Shown in pieces: positions 8,409 to 16,737 of a stretch of 64,000 nucleotides of DNA; position 1 is the stretch's first letter; each line of letters opens with the position of its first letter. This stretch comes from Mycobacterium marinum. Lineage in GTDB: Bacteria; Actinomycetota; Actinomycetes; Mycobacteriales; Mycobacteriaceae. The notes beneath the pieces are model-generated. The model did no database searches. It had not been told where the DNA came from and saw only the letters and a list, made by a program, of their open reading frames with translations. Made by a program: the position numbers and the translations under genes. The stretch covers positions 558,001 through 622,000 of the forward strand of contig NZ_CP024190.1 in assembly GCF_003391395.1 (NCBI RefSeq), given 5' to 3'.

Positions 8409-8954
8409 TTACCAGACGTCTCCCGCGCGCCAGTCGCACATCAATTCGGCGGAGGTGTCCAGGCTGGCATCGACCGGCAGCACAAACACGGTTCCGTCAT
8501 CATCGGGTGTGGGAGTGGGGCCGGTGGGGGACAGCACCGATGTCGGGCCGTGCCACGGCAACCAGCCTCGAGATGTGTACAGCCGGCGGGCGCCCGCCGA
8601 GGAACTGAGCGCCCCCAGTTCGTAGGCGCCACGAATCACTTGCTCGGTGGCGTCCAACACCGCAGTCGCCAGTCCTTGGCCACGCCAATCCTCTCGCACC
8701 GCAACACCTTCGACATAGCCACAACGCAGGGCGCTACCGCGGTAGATAAGACGCCGCTGCACCACGGCGCCGTGCGCGATGATCGCGCCGCGATGCCAGA
8801 TCAGGGCGTGCATACCGCCCAGGGCGTGTTCCCAATCGTTATCGGTGAAGTCGCCGGCAAAGGCGGCGGTGACCATCTGGCGAATGCCCTGACGCGTCTC
8901 ACTGTCCAGATCGGCGGTATGGACCAGCCGAGCCGTGTGAACCTCGGTATGCAC
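8409..8954 (-). CDS. aac: Aminoglycoside 2'-N-acetyltransferase AAC(2')-Ic
   Basis: The 181-residue GNAT-fold protein has the same length as Rv0262c and is nearly identical over long stretches, including the C-terminal TSAELMCDWRAGDVW. The acetyl-CoA-binding motif is VREDWRGQGLATAVLDA (the R/Q-x-x-G-x-G/A loop). In other mycobacteria the enzyme acetylates the 2'-amino group of gentamicin, tobramycin and related drugs, but it is intrinsic and usually confers little resistance; a role in cell-wall or mycothiol chemistry has been suggested. It is followed on the same strand by pxpC, although translation order (pxpB, pxpC, aac) makes it the last gene of that group. The 26-bp gap to pxpC suggests one transcript. 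Confidence 0.96.
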   Translation of the reverse strand: MHTEVHTARLVHTADLDSETRQGIRQMVTAAFAGDFTDNDWEHALGGMHALIWHRGAIIAHGAVVQRRLIYRGSALRCGYVEGVAVREDWRGQGLATAVLDATEQVIRGAYELGALSSSAGARRLYTSRGWLPWHGPTSVLSPTGPTPTPDDDGTVFVLPVDASLDTSAELMCDWRAGDVW

Positions 8955-8980
8955 TATTTCTGTCTACCAGTGCCCGCGCG

Positions 8981-9850
8981 TCAGCGGCGAGGGCGTGCCC
9001 AGTGCAGCCATACGTGCTGACCGGGCCGCACCTGGGCCACCTTGTCGATGTCGTCATCGATCACCACACCCACCACCGGGTAGCCGCCCGTGATCGGGTG
9101 ATCGGGCCCCAGGATCACCGGTAATCCGTTGGGCGGTACCTGGATTGCGCCGCGAGTGGTCCCTTCGCTGGGCAACTGGCGGTCTGGATTGCGGTGCGTC
9201 AGCGGGCGGCCGACCAATCGCGTTCCCACCCGGTCGCTTTGACCGGAGACCACCCAGTCGGTGTGTACCAGCGCTTCGGGATCAACGAACCAGTCATCGC
9301 GCGGTCCCGGTATCGCCCGCAGTTCGACCACCCGGTCGGTGATGGCGGCCACCGGCGCCTGGTCGAGTTCCGGATAATCCTGCGAACGGTCGCCGATCGG
9401 CAGCACATCCCCGGTCCGTAATGGCGCCGGGCCGATTGCCGACATCACGTCATAGCTGCGTGAACCCAGCACGGGGGTGACGCTGATACCACCGCGCACC
9501 GCTAGATAGGTACGCAGTCCCGCATTGGGAGTTCCCAGTGAGATTACCGAGCCATCGCGGACATGATGAATGCTGTTGGTGCCGAACAACGTTCCGTTGA
9601 CGGTTGGGTCGGTGTCGGCTCCGGTCACCGCGATGTCGATGTCGCCGCCACGAACCCGGGCCGAAAAGCCTCCCAGCGTGACCTCGACGGTCGCCCAGTC
9701 GTCGGGATTGGCGACCAAGCGGTTCGCCAGCGTGTGCGAGCGACGGTCGGCCGCCCCGGACCGCCCGACTCCCAGGTGGCCCAGACCGGCCCGGCCGAGG
9801 TCCTCGACGATGGCCAACGGCCCGCTGCGCAGTATTTCCAGGGTTATCAC
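8981..9850 (-). CDS. pxpC: 5-oxoprolinase subunit C (KipA/PxpC-like)
   Basis: The 289-residue protein begins ITLEILRSGPLAIVEDLGRAGLGHLGV, the characteristic N-terminus of the KipA/PxpC (carboxyltransferase domain 2) family. With PxpA and PxpB, family members hydrolyse 5-oxoproline to glutamate using ATP. The protein is close to the usual length (about 290-310). It starts 15 bp after the end of pxpB, on the same strand. No pxpA is present next to it, and the eukaryote-type 5-oxoprolinase gene (oplA, Rv0266c) that I recall near this place in M. tuberculosis is also missing here. A partner encoded elsewhere would be needed for activity. Confidence 0.88.
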   Translation of the reverse strand: MITLEILRSGPLAIVEDLGRAGLGHLGVGRSGAADRRSHTLANRLVANPDDWATVEVTLGGFSARVRGGDIDIAVTGADTDPTVNGTLFGTNSIHHVRDGSVISLGTPNAGLRTYLAVRGGISVTPVLGSRSYDVMSAIGPAPLRTGDVLPIGDRSQDYPELDQAPVAAITDRVVELRAIPGPRDDWFVDPEALVHTDWVVSGQSDRVGTRLVGRPLTHRNPDRQLPSEGTTRGAIQVPPNGLPVILGPDHPITGGYPVVGVVIDDDIDKVAQVRPGQHVWLHWARPRR

Positions 9851-9865
9851 GACGGATCCTCCTCG

Positions 9866-10537
9866 CTACGCCGGCCGGAACTGTACCCACATGCCCTGGG
9901 TGAGCAGGGCCGGGTTGGGCCGGTCAATGTCCCACAACACTGCGTCGGTATGGCCGATGATCTGCCACCCGCCGGGGGAGTGCCGCGGGTATACCGCGCT
10001 GTATTCGCCTGCCAGCGCGACCGACCCGGCCGGCACCGAGGTCCGCGGCTCGGACCTGCGGGGCACCTGCAGCCGAGGATCGCCGCCGATGAGGTAGGCA
10101 AACCCGGGCGCGAATCCGCTGAACCCGACGCGCCACCGGGTGGCGGTGTGGGCGTGGATGACCTGTGCGGTGGTCAGACCGGTATGGCTGGCGACCTCGG
10201 CAAGATCGGGACCGTCGTAGATGACGTCGATGACCGGCGCCGGCAGCGGTTCGCCCTGGTGCTCGGACGCGAGCAGGTCGGGGTCGACGGGCAGCCGGCG
10301 TATCCGCTGCCGGGTAACCCCTTGGAAGCGGGGACCGGCGAGCTTCACCAACACCGTGCGGGAGGCCCCGACGATGTCGACCACGCCGGGCAGCGCAGCG
10401 GCGCGTAGGGTCTGCGTCCACGCCAACACCTGCGCGGTGCTGTCACACTCCAGCATCAGCGCTTGATCGCCGTAGTCGAAAATGTTGCGCGTCACCATGT
10501 CCGCCGCAAGCTCGGTTGAGATATCGGTCACACTCAT
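9866..10537 (-). CDS. pxpB: 5-oxoprolinase subunit B (KipI/PxpB-like)
   Basis: The 223-residue protein has the KipI/PxpB (carboxyltransferase domain 1) signatures: FDYGDQALMLEC near the start, YDGPDLAEVASHTG, and the FSGFAPGFAYL loop. It is the usual partner of PxpC in 5-oxoproline hydrolysis. The first ATG is used here; a second possible start 13 codons later (MVTRNIFDYGDQ) would give about 210 residues, the length I remember for Rv0264c, so the exact N-terminus is open. It is the first gene of a minus-strand group pxpB-pxpC-aac. Confidence 0.88.
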   Translation of the reverse strand: MSVTDISTELAADMVTRNIFDYGDQALMLECDSTAQVLAWTQTLRAAALPGVVDIVGASRTVLVKLAGPRFQGVTRQRIRRLPVDPDLLASEHQGEPLPAPVIDVIYDGPDLAEVASHTGLTTAQVIHAHTATRWRVGFSGFAPGFAYLIGGDPRLQVPRRSEPRTSVPAGSVALAGEYSAVYPRHSPGGWQIIGHTDAVLWDIDRPNPALLTQGMWVQFRPA

Positions 10538-10649
10538 TCTTCGACGTTAGCCCCGGATTCGGCGGTGGGCGAGAAATTTTCGAGCACTGCCAGAAGGGCC
10601 TTAGCGGATGCTCAGACCCGCGCGGTCGGTGGCCGAATAATCGGCAATC

Positions 10650-11642
10650 TCAGCCCAATACCTTCGCGATCAGCGCGGGCAATTCATCGGCCACCACGGG
10701 ATAACTCAGGGGCGACGCAAACGCGATCGCGCCGGCCTGATCGCCGGTGGTGAAGACATGGCGTTTCTGCTCGGTCGCCGCTGATGCCGCAATCTCGGGG
10801 TCGGCCAGCAACGCCTGTTCGTCTTCGGGGCTCTCGGTCAGCCAGATCAGCACGTCGGCGGAATCGAGCACCTCCTTGATGTGATCGCGCGGGATCACAC
10901 CGCGTTGATCGACGGCGAAGGGTTTGATGCCCTCGGAGATGACCAGACCCATCTCGTTGAGAAAGTCGGTCCGCCAGCCGGCCATCGTTGCAATGACATT
11001 GCCCTGCCAAAGCCGCCCCTGCAGTAACAGTGCTTTTTTGCCCATCCATTGCGGATGCTGTTGTGCCACAGCGGCGAACTTCTGGTCGACGGCGTCGATC
11101 AGGGACTTCATCTGCGCGCTCTGAAACACCGCCTCACCGACTGTGCTGGCCTGCAGCTTCCAGGGCTCGAAGAACGCGTCACCGCCCGATTGCGGGATGG
11201 TGGGGGCGATCGCAGACAGCTTCTGATAGGTCTCGGCGTCGACTCCGGCGTTGATGGCCACAATGAGATCGGGTTTGAGGTTCGCGATCTGGTCGACCTG
11301 AATCCCGTCGTCGAGGCTCAACACCACCGGCTGTGCCGCGCCGAGTTTGGGCTGCGCCCAGGGCCACACCGCGAACGGCTGGTCCCCGAACCATCGGGTG
11401 ACGGCGATGGGCACGACCCCCAGCGCGAGCAAGTCGTCTTGTTCGGTAAAACCGGCGCTGACCACGCGCTTGGGCGGCTCCTTGATGACGGTCTGGCCGA
11501 ACAAGTGGGTGATGGTCACCGCCCCGGTATCAGCGGTGCCCGCCTGCGGCTTGGATGACGAGCACGCCGCGACCCCGCTGGCGAGCAGCCCTGTGGCCGC
11601 CGCGACCTGCAGGAATCCGCGCCGACTCCATCCCTGTTGCAT
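10650..11642 (-). CDS. Iron-siderophore-type ABC transporter substrate-binding lipoprotein (Rv0265c type)
   Basis: The 330-residue precursor carries both a twin-arginine pattern (SRRGFLQ, residues 6-12) and a lipobox (SGVAAC, lipidated Cys at 27), so it is probably exported folded by Tat and anchored in the membrane outer face. The mature part is a class III periplasmic-binding fold (about 45-325, with PKRVVSAGFTEQDDLLALGV), the type used for iron-siderophores, haem and vitamin B12. No permease or ATPase gene is adjacent, so its transporter lies elsewhere. The ligand cannot be named from sequence. I found no convincing IdeR box in the 250 bp upstream. It is divergent from narU. Confidence 0.87.
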   Translation of the reverse strand: MQQGWSRRGFLQVAAATGLLASGVAACSSSKPQAGTADTGAVTITHLFGQTVIKEPPKRVVSAGFTEQDDLLALGVVPIAVTRWFGDQPFAVWPWAQPKLGAAQPVVLSLDDGIQVDQIANLKPDLIVAINAGVDAETYQKLSAIAPTIPQSGGDAFFEPWKLQASTVGEAVFQSAQMKSLIDAVDQKFAAVAQQHPQWMGKKALLLQGRLWQGNVIATMAGWRTDFLNEMGLVISEGIKPFAVDQRGVIPRDHIKEVLDSADVLIWLTESPEDEQALLADPEIAASAATEQKRHVFTTGDQAGAIAFASPLSYPVVADELPALIAKVLG

Positions 11643-11785
11643 CGCGTGAGATTATCGCGTGCCTGACCCTCACCCCGCCACAGCACCGGCTGGTGCACGC
11701 TTGGCCGGGGCACCGCGCGTGCGTGGGTGCGGCGATTTTTCTAACAGCGGGGCCGCGACCGTTGTGATTTTTGCGTTGCGACGAC

Positions 11786-11812
11786 GTAACTGCGACCACC
11801 TAGTTCGGTAAC
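11786..11812. promoter_or_regulatory. Spaced GTAAC repeats upstream of narU
   Basis: GTAAC occurs at 11786-11790 and again at 11808-11812, exactly 22 bp apart. That is the a1-a2 spacing of a four-part GlnR site (GTnAC-N6-GAAAC-N6-GTnAC). The expected GAAAC halves between and after are not conserved (CACCT, TCGTT), so this is a weak match. The site lies 84 bp before narU, a nitrate/nitrite porter and so a plausible target of GlnR or NnaR. Confidence 0.3.
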
Positions 11813-11895
11813 AGCCCGTCGTTAGCGTCGACTCGTTCGTGCGTCCTCGGCCCATTCGGCCGCGGATTGGCCGCTCTCTTGCACAGGAGACGTAG

Positions 11896-13293
11896 ATGAC
11901 CATCACCCCGGTACGCCAGCACACCGCACCGCGCGAGCAGCACGCCGGACGCCACTGGATTCATGACTGGCGCCCCGAAGATCCCGAATTCTGGGACACG
12001 ATCGGCCGGCCGATCGCCCGGCGCAACTTGGTTTTCTCCATCTTCGCCGAGCACATCGGGTTCAGCGTGTGGATGTTGTGGAGCATCGTGGTCGTGCAGA
12101 TGATGGCCGTTGGCGCACCGGGGCATCCCAGCCATCCCGCCGCGTCGGGCTGGGCACTTTCGCCCAGCCAAGCCCTGTGCCTGGTCGCTGTTCCCAGCGG
12201 TGTCGGCGCACTGTTGCGATTGCCCTATACCTTCGCGATCCCGGTTTTCGGCGGCCGCAACTGGACGACCATCTCCGCAAGCTTGTTGGTGATTCCCTGT
12301 CTGCTGCTGTCCTGGGCGGTAAGTCACCCCGGCATACCCTTTGTGCTGCTGACGCTGATCGCCGCGACCGCCGGTGTGGGCGGCGGCAACTTCGCCTCGT
12401 CGATGGCCAACATTTCGTTCTTCTACCCCGAGAAGGACAAAGGCTGGGCACTGGGCCTCAACGCGGCCGGAGGCAACATTGGCGTCGCGGTAGTGCAAAA
12501 GATCATTCCGCCGATCGTGGTCGCCGGTGGCGGGATGGCGCTGGCGCGGGCCGGATTGTTCTATGTGCCACTGGCGGTCGTCGCCGCGGTCTGCGCCTTT
12601 GCGTTCATGAACAACCTCGCCGAGGCGAAGGCCGACGTGAAGCCGGTTTGGCAGTCGCTGCGCCACGCCGACACCTGGATCCTGGCCCTGTTGTACATCG
12701 GTACCTTCGGATCCTTCATCGGCTACTCGGCGGCGTTTCCGACACTGCTCAAGACCGTCTTCGATCGCGGCGACATCGCCTTGGGCTGGGCGTTTCTGGG
12801 GGCGGGCATCGGATCGGTGATCCGGCCGCTGGGCGGCAGGCTGGCCGATCGCGTTGGCGGCGCCCGCGTCACCGCGGTCAGCTTTCTGATGCTCGCGATC
12901 GGGGCGGCCGCCGCGCTGTGGTCGGTGCAGATCGTCAACTTGCCGCTGTTCTTCGCCAGCTTCATGTTCTTGTTCGTGGCCACCGGCATCGGAAACGGAT
13001 CGACCTATCGCATGATCTCGCGGATCTTCAAGGTCAAAGGTGAGCTCGCGGGCGGTGACCCCGACACGATGGTGCAGATGCGCCGCCAAGCCGCCGGTGC
13101 CTTGGGTGTCATCTCGGCGGTCGGCGCCTTCGGTGGGTTCCTGGTGCCCCTGGCCTACGCGTGGTCGAAGGCCCAGTTCGGCAATATCGAACCCGCGCTG
13201 CGCTTCTATGTGGTCTTTTTCCTCGCGCTGCTATTCGTCACCTGGCACTGCTACCTACGCAGCAAGACTCCGATGGCGCAGCTAGGGGTGTGA
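11896..13293 (+). CDS. narU: NNP-family nitrate/nitrite porter
   Basis: The 465-residue membrane protein is a second nitrate/nitrite porter with about 12 spans. The helix-5 signature is GLNAAGGNIGVA, and the start HDWRPEDPEFWDT...RRNLVFSIFAEHIGFSVW parallels that of NarK3 in this window. The ATG at 11896 follows an AGGAG site with 6-nt spacing. It is divergent from the substrate-binding lipoprotein gene and directly abuts the polymerase gene in tail-to-tail order, with no base between the two stop codons. Compared with NarK3 it has an extra loop between helices 1 and 2 (residues about 70-85). Transport direction is not known from sequence. Confidence 0.92.
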   Translation: MTITPVRQHTAPREQHAGRHWIHDWRPEDPEFWDTIGRPIARRNLVFSIFAEHIGFSVWMLWSIVVVQMMAVGAPGHPSHPAASGWALSPSQALCLVAVPSGVGALLRLPYTFAIPVFGGRNWTTISASLLVIPCLLLSWAVSHPGIPFVLLTLIAATAGVGGGNFASSMANISFFYPEKDKGWALGLNAAGGNIGVAVVQKIIPPIVVAGGGMALARAGLFYVPLAVVAAVCAFAFMNNLAEAKADVKPVWQSLRHADTWILALLYIGTFGSFIGYSAAFPTLLKTVFDRGDIALGWAFLGAGIGSVIRPLGGRLADRVGGARVTAVSFLMLAIGAAAALWSVQIVNLPLFFASFMFLFVATGIGNGSTYRMISRIFKVKGELAGGDPDTMVQMRRQAAGALGVISAVGAFGGFLVPLAYAWSKAQFGNIEPALRFYVVFFLALLFVTWHCYLRSKTPMAQLGV

Positions 13294-14565
13294 TCAGCCG
13301 TCGGCTCCGGGCCTGCCCCGGCCATCGGGGGGCCGGTAGCCGTGCCACGGGTTGTACTCGGCGATCAGCTCCTCCTGCGGGGGACGCGCCTCGGGCGGTA
13401 TGTGCTGCAGGTTGATCCGGATGCGGTACCAGATCGAGCTCGGCCCGCGCATGCCGTCCACCAACACATCGGCGGGTTGCAGCCGATCCGCCACCGCGGG
13501 ATGGCGAGCGCGCCAGGTGTCCAGGGCGGCCATCGCCTCGTCCTTGGTCTTGGTGCGGGCGACTTCGATCAGCGGCATGCTCGGCTGCCGGCGGCCATCG
13601 CTGCGCTTGCCCGCGCCGGCGGGAGCGCGCTGGGGCGGGCCCAGTTCCTCGGCCAGCATCAGCAGCCGGTCCAGCGCGCCCGCGGCGTCGTCCATGCCCG
13701 ACCACGGGTCGCCCATTTCTGCGAACCGGTCGGGGACGGTGTCGAGGGTGAAGTCCTGCGGATCGCAGTCGGCCACCTCGTGCCAGTGCAGCGGCGTGGA
13801 CACCCGGGCGTCGGGGGTGGCCCGCACCGAATAGGCCGACGCGACCGTGCGGTCCTTGGCGTTCTGGTTGAAGTCGACGAACACTCCCTCGCGTTCCTCC
13901 TTCCACCAACGGCTGGTTGCCACGCCGGGCATCCGCCGTTCGACCTCGCGCGCGACGGTCTGCGCGGCCAGCCGAACCTGGGAAAACGACCACCGTGGCG
14001 CGATCCGGGCATAGACGTGGAAGCCCCGCGAACCAGAGGTCTTGGGCCAGGGCGTGAGCCCATAATCTTCGAGCACTTCGCGGACCACTTGCGCGACATC
14101 GAGGATGCGGCGCCACTCGACACCGGGCATCGGGTCCAGGTCGATCCGTAGTTCGTCGGGGTGATCGAGGTCGCGGGCAAGCACCGGATGTGGATTCAGG
14201 TCGACGCAGCCCAAGTTGATCGCCCAGGCCAGTCCCGCGGCATCGTGGATGACCGCTTCCTGGGCGGAGGTGCCTGACGCGTAGCGCAGCTCGGCAACGT
14301 CCACCCAGTCGGGGCGGTTGGTGGGGGCGCGCTTCTGAAACACCGCTTCCACGTCGATCCCTTTGACGAAGCGCTTGAGCATCATCGGCCGGCCGGCCAC
14401 CCCGCGCAGCGCGCCATCGGCCACCGACAGGTAGTAGCGGACCAGATCGAGCTTGGTGCGGCTCGGCCGGTCGCCCTGGCTGGGGAAGACCACTCGGTCT
14501 GGGTGGGTGATCTTGACCTGCCGACCGGCCAACTCCAGTGACACCGGGCCGGTCATGGGAATCAA
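13294..14565 (-). CDS. LigD-type DNA polymerase/primase domain protein (Rv0269c type)
   Basis: The 423-residue protein is a stand-alone archaeo-eukaryotic primase-polymerase domain of the kind fused to LigD in non-homologous end joining. Visible active-site features are the metal-binding pair D142/D144 (LRIDLDP) and the SGSRGFHVY loop with H183; VKITHPDRVVFP near the start is also typical. Related mycobacterial proteins (PolD family) add ribonucleotides and fill gaps during DNA repair. No ligase or nuclease domain is present. A start three codons later (MTGPVS) is possible. It is divergent from fadD2 with only 58 bp between, so the two genes share a promoter region. Confidence 0.88.
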   Translation of the reverse strand: MIPMTGPVSLELAGRQVKITHPDRVVFPSQGDRPSRTKLDLVRYYLSVADGALRGVAGRPMMLKRFVKGIDVEAVFQKRAPTNRPDWVDVAELRYASGTSAQEAVIHDAAGLAWAINLGCVDLNPHPVLARDLDHPDELRIDLDPMPGVEWRRILDVAQVVREVLEDYGLTPWPKTSGSRGFHVYARIAPRWSFSQVRLAAQTVAREVERRMPGVATSRWWKEEREGVFVDFNQNAKDRTVASAYSVRATPDARVSTPLHWHEVADCDPQDFTLDTVPDRFAEMGDPWSGMDDAAGALDRLLMLAEELGPPQRAPAGAGKRSDGRRQPSMPLIEVARTKTKDEAMAALDTWRARHPAVADRLQPADVLVDGMRGPSSIWYRIRINLQHIPPEARPPQEELIAEYNPWHGYRPPDGRGRPGADG

Positions 14566-14587
14566 TCGTAATTCCGATGCACTCTAT

Positions 14588-14602
14588 GGTCGCGGTGCGA
14601 CC
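14588..14602. promoter_or_regulatory. 15-bp palindrome in the polymerase/fadD2 divergent promoter
   Basis: GGTCGC at 14588-14593 and GCGACC at 14597-14602 form a perfect 6-bp inverted repeat with a 3-bp spacer. It sits in the 58-bp gap between two divergent genes and 21 bp before the fadD2 start, where an operator would be expected. A chance match is quite possible in GC-rich DNA. Confidence 0.25.
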
Positions 14603-14623
14603 GGCGTCACATATGGTGAACTT

Positions 14624-16297
14624 ATGCCTAACCTCAGTGACCTGCCCGGGGTCGCAAAAATTCAGCAATACGTCGACCGCGGGGCGGCCGAACTGCACTA
14701 CGTGCGCAAGATCATCGAATCAGGTGCGTTCCGGTTGGAGTCGCCGCTGAACTACGCCGCGATGGCAACCGAAATCGCGAAGTGGGGCGAGTTCGGCATG
14801 CTGCCCTCGTTCAACGCCAGACGTCATCCGCACCGCGCGGCGTGCATCGACGAAGAGGGCGAATTCACCTACCAGCAGCTCGACGAAGCCGCCCACGCCG
14901 TGGCCAACGCCCTGCTGGCCAAGGGGGTATCCGCCGGCGACGGGGTCGCCATCCTGGCGCGCAACCACCGTTGGTTTTTGATCGCCAACTATGGTGCTGC
15001 CCGGGCAGGCGCCCGCATCATCTTGCTCAACAGCGAGTTCTCCGGCCCACAAATCAAAGAGGTCTCGGAGCGCGAAGGCGCCAAGCTGATCATTTATGAC
15101 GACGAGTACACCGGCGCGGTCAGCAAAGCCGAGCCGCCGTTGGGCAAGCTGCGGGCGCTGGGCGTCAACCCCGATTCCGAGGAGGACTCGGGCAGCACCG
15201 ACGAAACGCTGGCCGAACTCATCGCCCGCAGCAGCACCGCGCCGGCGCCCAAGGCCGGCAAGCATGCGTCGATCATCATTCTGACCAGTGGCACCACCGG
15301 CACCCCCAAGGGCGCCAACCGCAGTACCCCGCCGACGCTGGCGCCGGTCGGGGGCATCTTGTCGCACGTCCCGTTCAAGGCCAACGAGGTGACCTCGCTG
15401 CCGGCGCCGATGTTCCACGCGCTGGGGTACCTGCACGCCACCATCGCGATGTTCCTGGGCTCGACGCTGGTGTTGCGACGCAAGTTCAAGCCGCAGCTGG
15501 TGCTCGAAGACATCGAGAAGCACAAGGTGACCGCCATGGTCGTGGTGCCGGTGATGCTGTCGCGTCTTCTCGACGCGGTGGAGAAGATAGACAAGAAGCC
15601 AGACCTGTCCAGCCTGAAGATCGTGTTCGTATCCGGCTCCCAGTTGGGCGCCGAACTGGCCAGCCGCGCACTCAAAGACCTCGGTCCGGTTATCTACAAC
15701 ATGTACGGCTCGACCGAGATTGCGTTTGCCACCATCGCCGGGCCCGAGGATCTGCAACGCAACGCCGCGACGGTGGGACCCGTCGTCAAAGGCGTCAAGG
15801 TCAAGATCCTCGACGACAACGGCAACGAGGTCTCGCAGGGCCAAGTCGGCCGGATCTTCGTGGGCAACGCCTTCCCCTTCGAGGGCTACACCGGTGGCGG
15901 CCACAAGCAGATCATCGACGGTCTGATGTCCTCAGGTGACGTCGGCTACTTCGATGAGCACGGGCTGCTCTACGTCAGCGGTCGTGACGACGAGATGATC
16001 GTCTCCGGCGGGGAAAACGTGTTCCCGGCCGAAGTCGAGGATCTGATCAGCGGGCATCCCGACGTGGTGGAGGCCACCGCGCTCGGCGTCGACGACAAGG
16101 AGTGGGGCGCGCGGCTGCGCGCGTTCGTGGTCAAGAAGCCCGACACCGACCTCGACGAGGAGACCGTCAAGCACTACGTGCGCGACCACCTGGCCCGCTA
16201 CAAGGTTCCCAGGGAAGTGATCTTCCTCGAGGAGTTGCCGCGCAACCCCACCGGCAAGATCCTCAAACGCGAGCTGCGTGAGATGAAGATCGAGTAG
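14624..16297 (+). CDS. fadD2: Fatty-acid-CoA ligase
   Basis: The 557-residue protein is an ANL-family acyl-CoA synthetase: it activates a fatty acid with ATP to the acyl-adenylate and transfers it to CoA. The P-loop-like signature ILTSGTTGTPKG lies at about 219-230, the YNMYGSTE motif at about 364-371, and the C-terminal GRDDEMIVSGGENVFP and the catalytic Lys motif (NPTGKILKREL) are intact. The start ATG at 14624 (MPNLSDLPG) matches the FadD2 N-terminus; the frame is open upstream but that part lies over the polymerase gene. It lies opposite fadE6 in the same neighbourhood, in line with fatty-acid oxidation. The chain length used is unknown. Confidence 0.92.
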   Translation: MPNLSDLPGVAKIQQYVDRGAAELHYVRKIIESGAFRLESPLNYAAMATEIAKWGEFGMLPSFNARRHPHRAACIDEEGEFTYQQLDEAAHAVANALLAKGVSAGDGVAILARNHRWFLIANYGAARAGARIILLNSEFSGPQIKEVSEREGAKLIIYDDEYTGAVSKAEPPLGKLRALGVNPDSEEDSGSTDETLAELIARSSTAPAPKAGKHASIIILTSGTTGTPKGANRSTPPTLAPVGGILSHVPFKANEVTSLPAPMFHALGYLHATIAMFLGSTLVLRRKFKPQLVLEDIEKHKVTAMVVVPVMLSRLLDAVEKIDKKPDLSSLKIVFVSGSQLGAELASRALKDLGPVIYNMYGSTEIAFATIAGPEDLQRNAATVGPVVKGVKVKILDDNGNEVSQGQVGRIFVGNAFPFEGYTGGGHKQIIDGLMSSGDVGYFDEHGLLYVSGRDDEMIVSGGENVFPAEVEDLISGHPDVVEATALGVDDKEWGARLRAFVVKKPDTDLDEETVKHYVRDHLARYKVPREVIFLEELPRNPTGKILKRELREMKIE

Positions 16298-16737
16298 CCG
16301 GTCATTGGCTCCGCAGTTCATCGCTGCCCGTAGCGGCTGCGCTAGTTGTCAGGTGGCGGTGTTGGTGACGACCGCCTGGTATCGCCCGGCCGTCGACGAC
16401 ATCCCCACCGGTATCGCACCGAGCGGTCGGTGTCCACCACCACGAACTGCCCTGCACCTACGAAGTGCCTTCCGGTCGAGAACCTGAGCCGCCGCAGTCC
16501 CGCGAATCTCCTGCCGGACAGACACTTCCGTGTATCTAGAGGACGACGACCTCAATCACCGGTGAACAATCCGGGGCGGAGCACGTCGATGCTCAGTGCT
16601 CGGCTGAGCCGGGGAGGCGCCTCGCTTTGGAAACGAGGATGGAGGCATGCCGAATTCATCAGTGATCGACTCATTCTTGCCCGTCTGACGATCCGTGATG
16701 AGCAGTTCGCCGGGCGCGCCACGCTGGCAGTGAACTT
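16298..16737. other. 440-bp stretch without a recognisable gene
   Basis: This gap lies between the end of fadD2 and the end of the acyltransferase gene, so both neighbours point into it. The frames present are short and match no family I know, and no tRNA-like or repeat structure was recognised. The nearby acyltransferase is absent here in M. tuberculosis as I recall it, so the gap may be a remnant of an insertion. Confidence 0.5.

Noticed and set aside
11643..11700. Possible IdeR box before the substrate-binding lipoprotein
   Set aside because: The best stretch lacks the TTAG/CTAA ends and is not palindromic.
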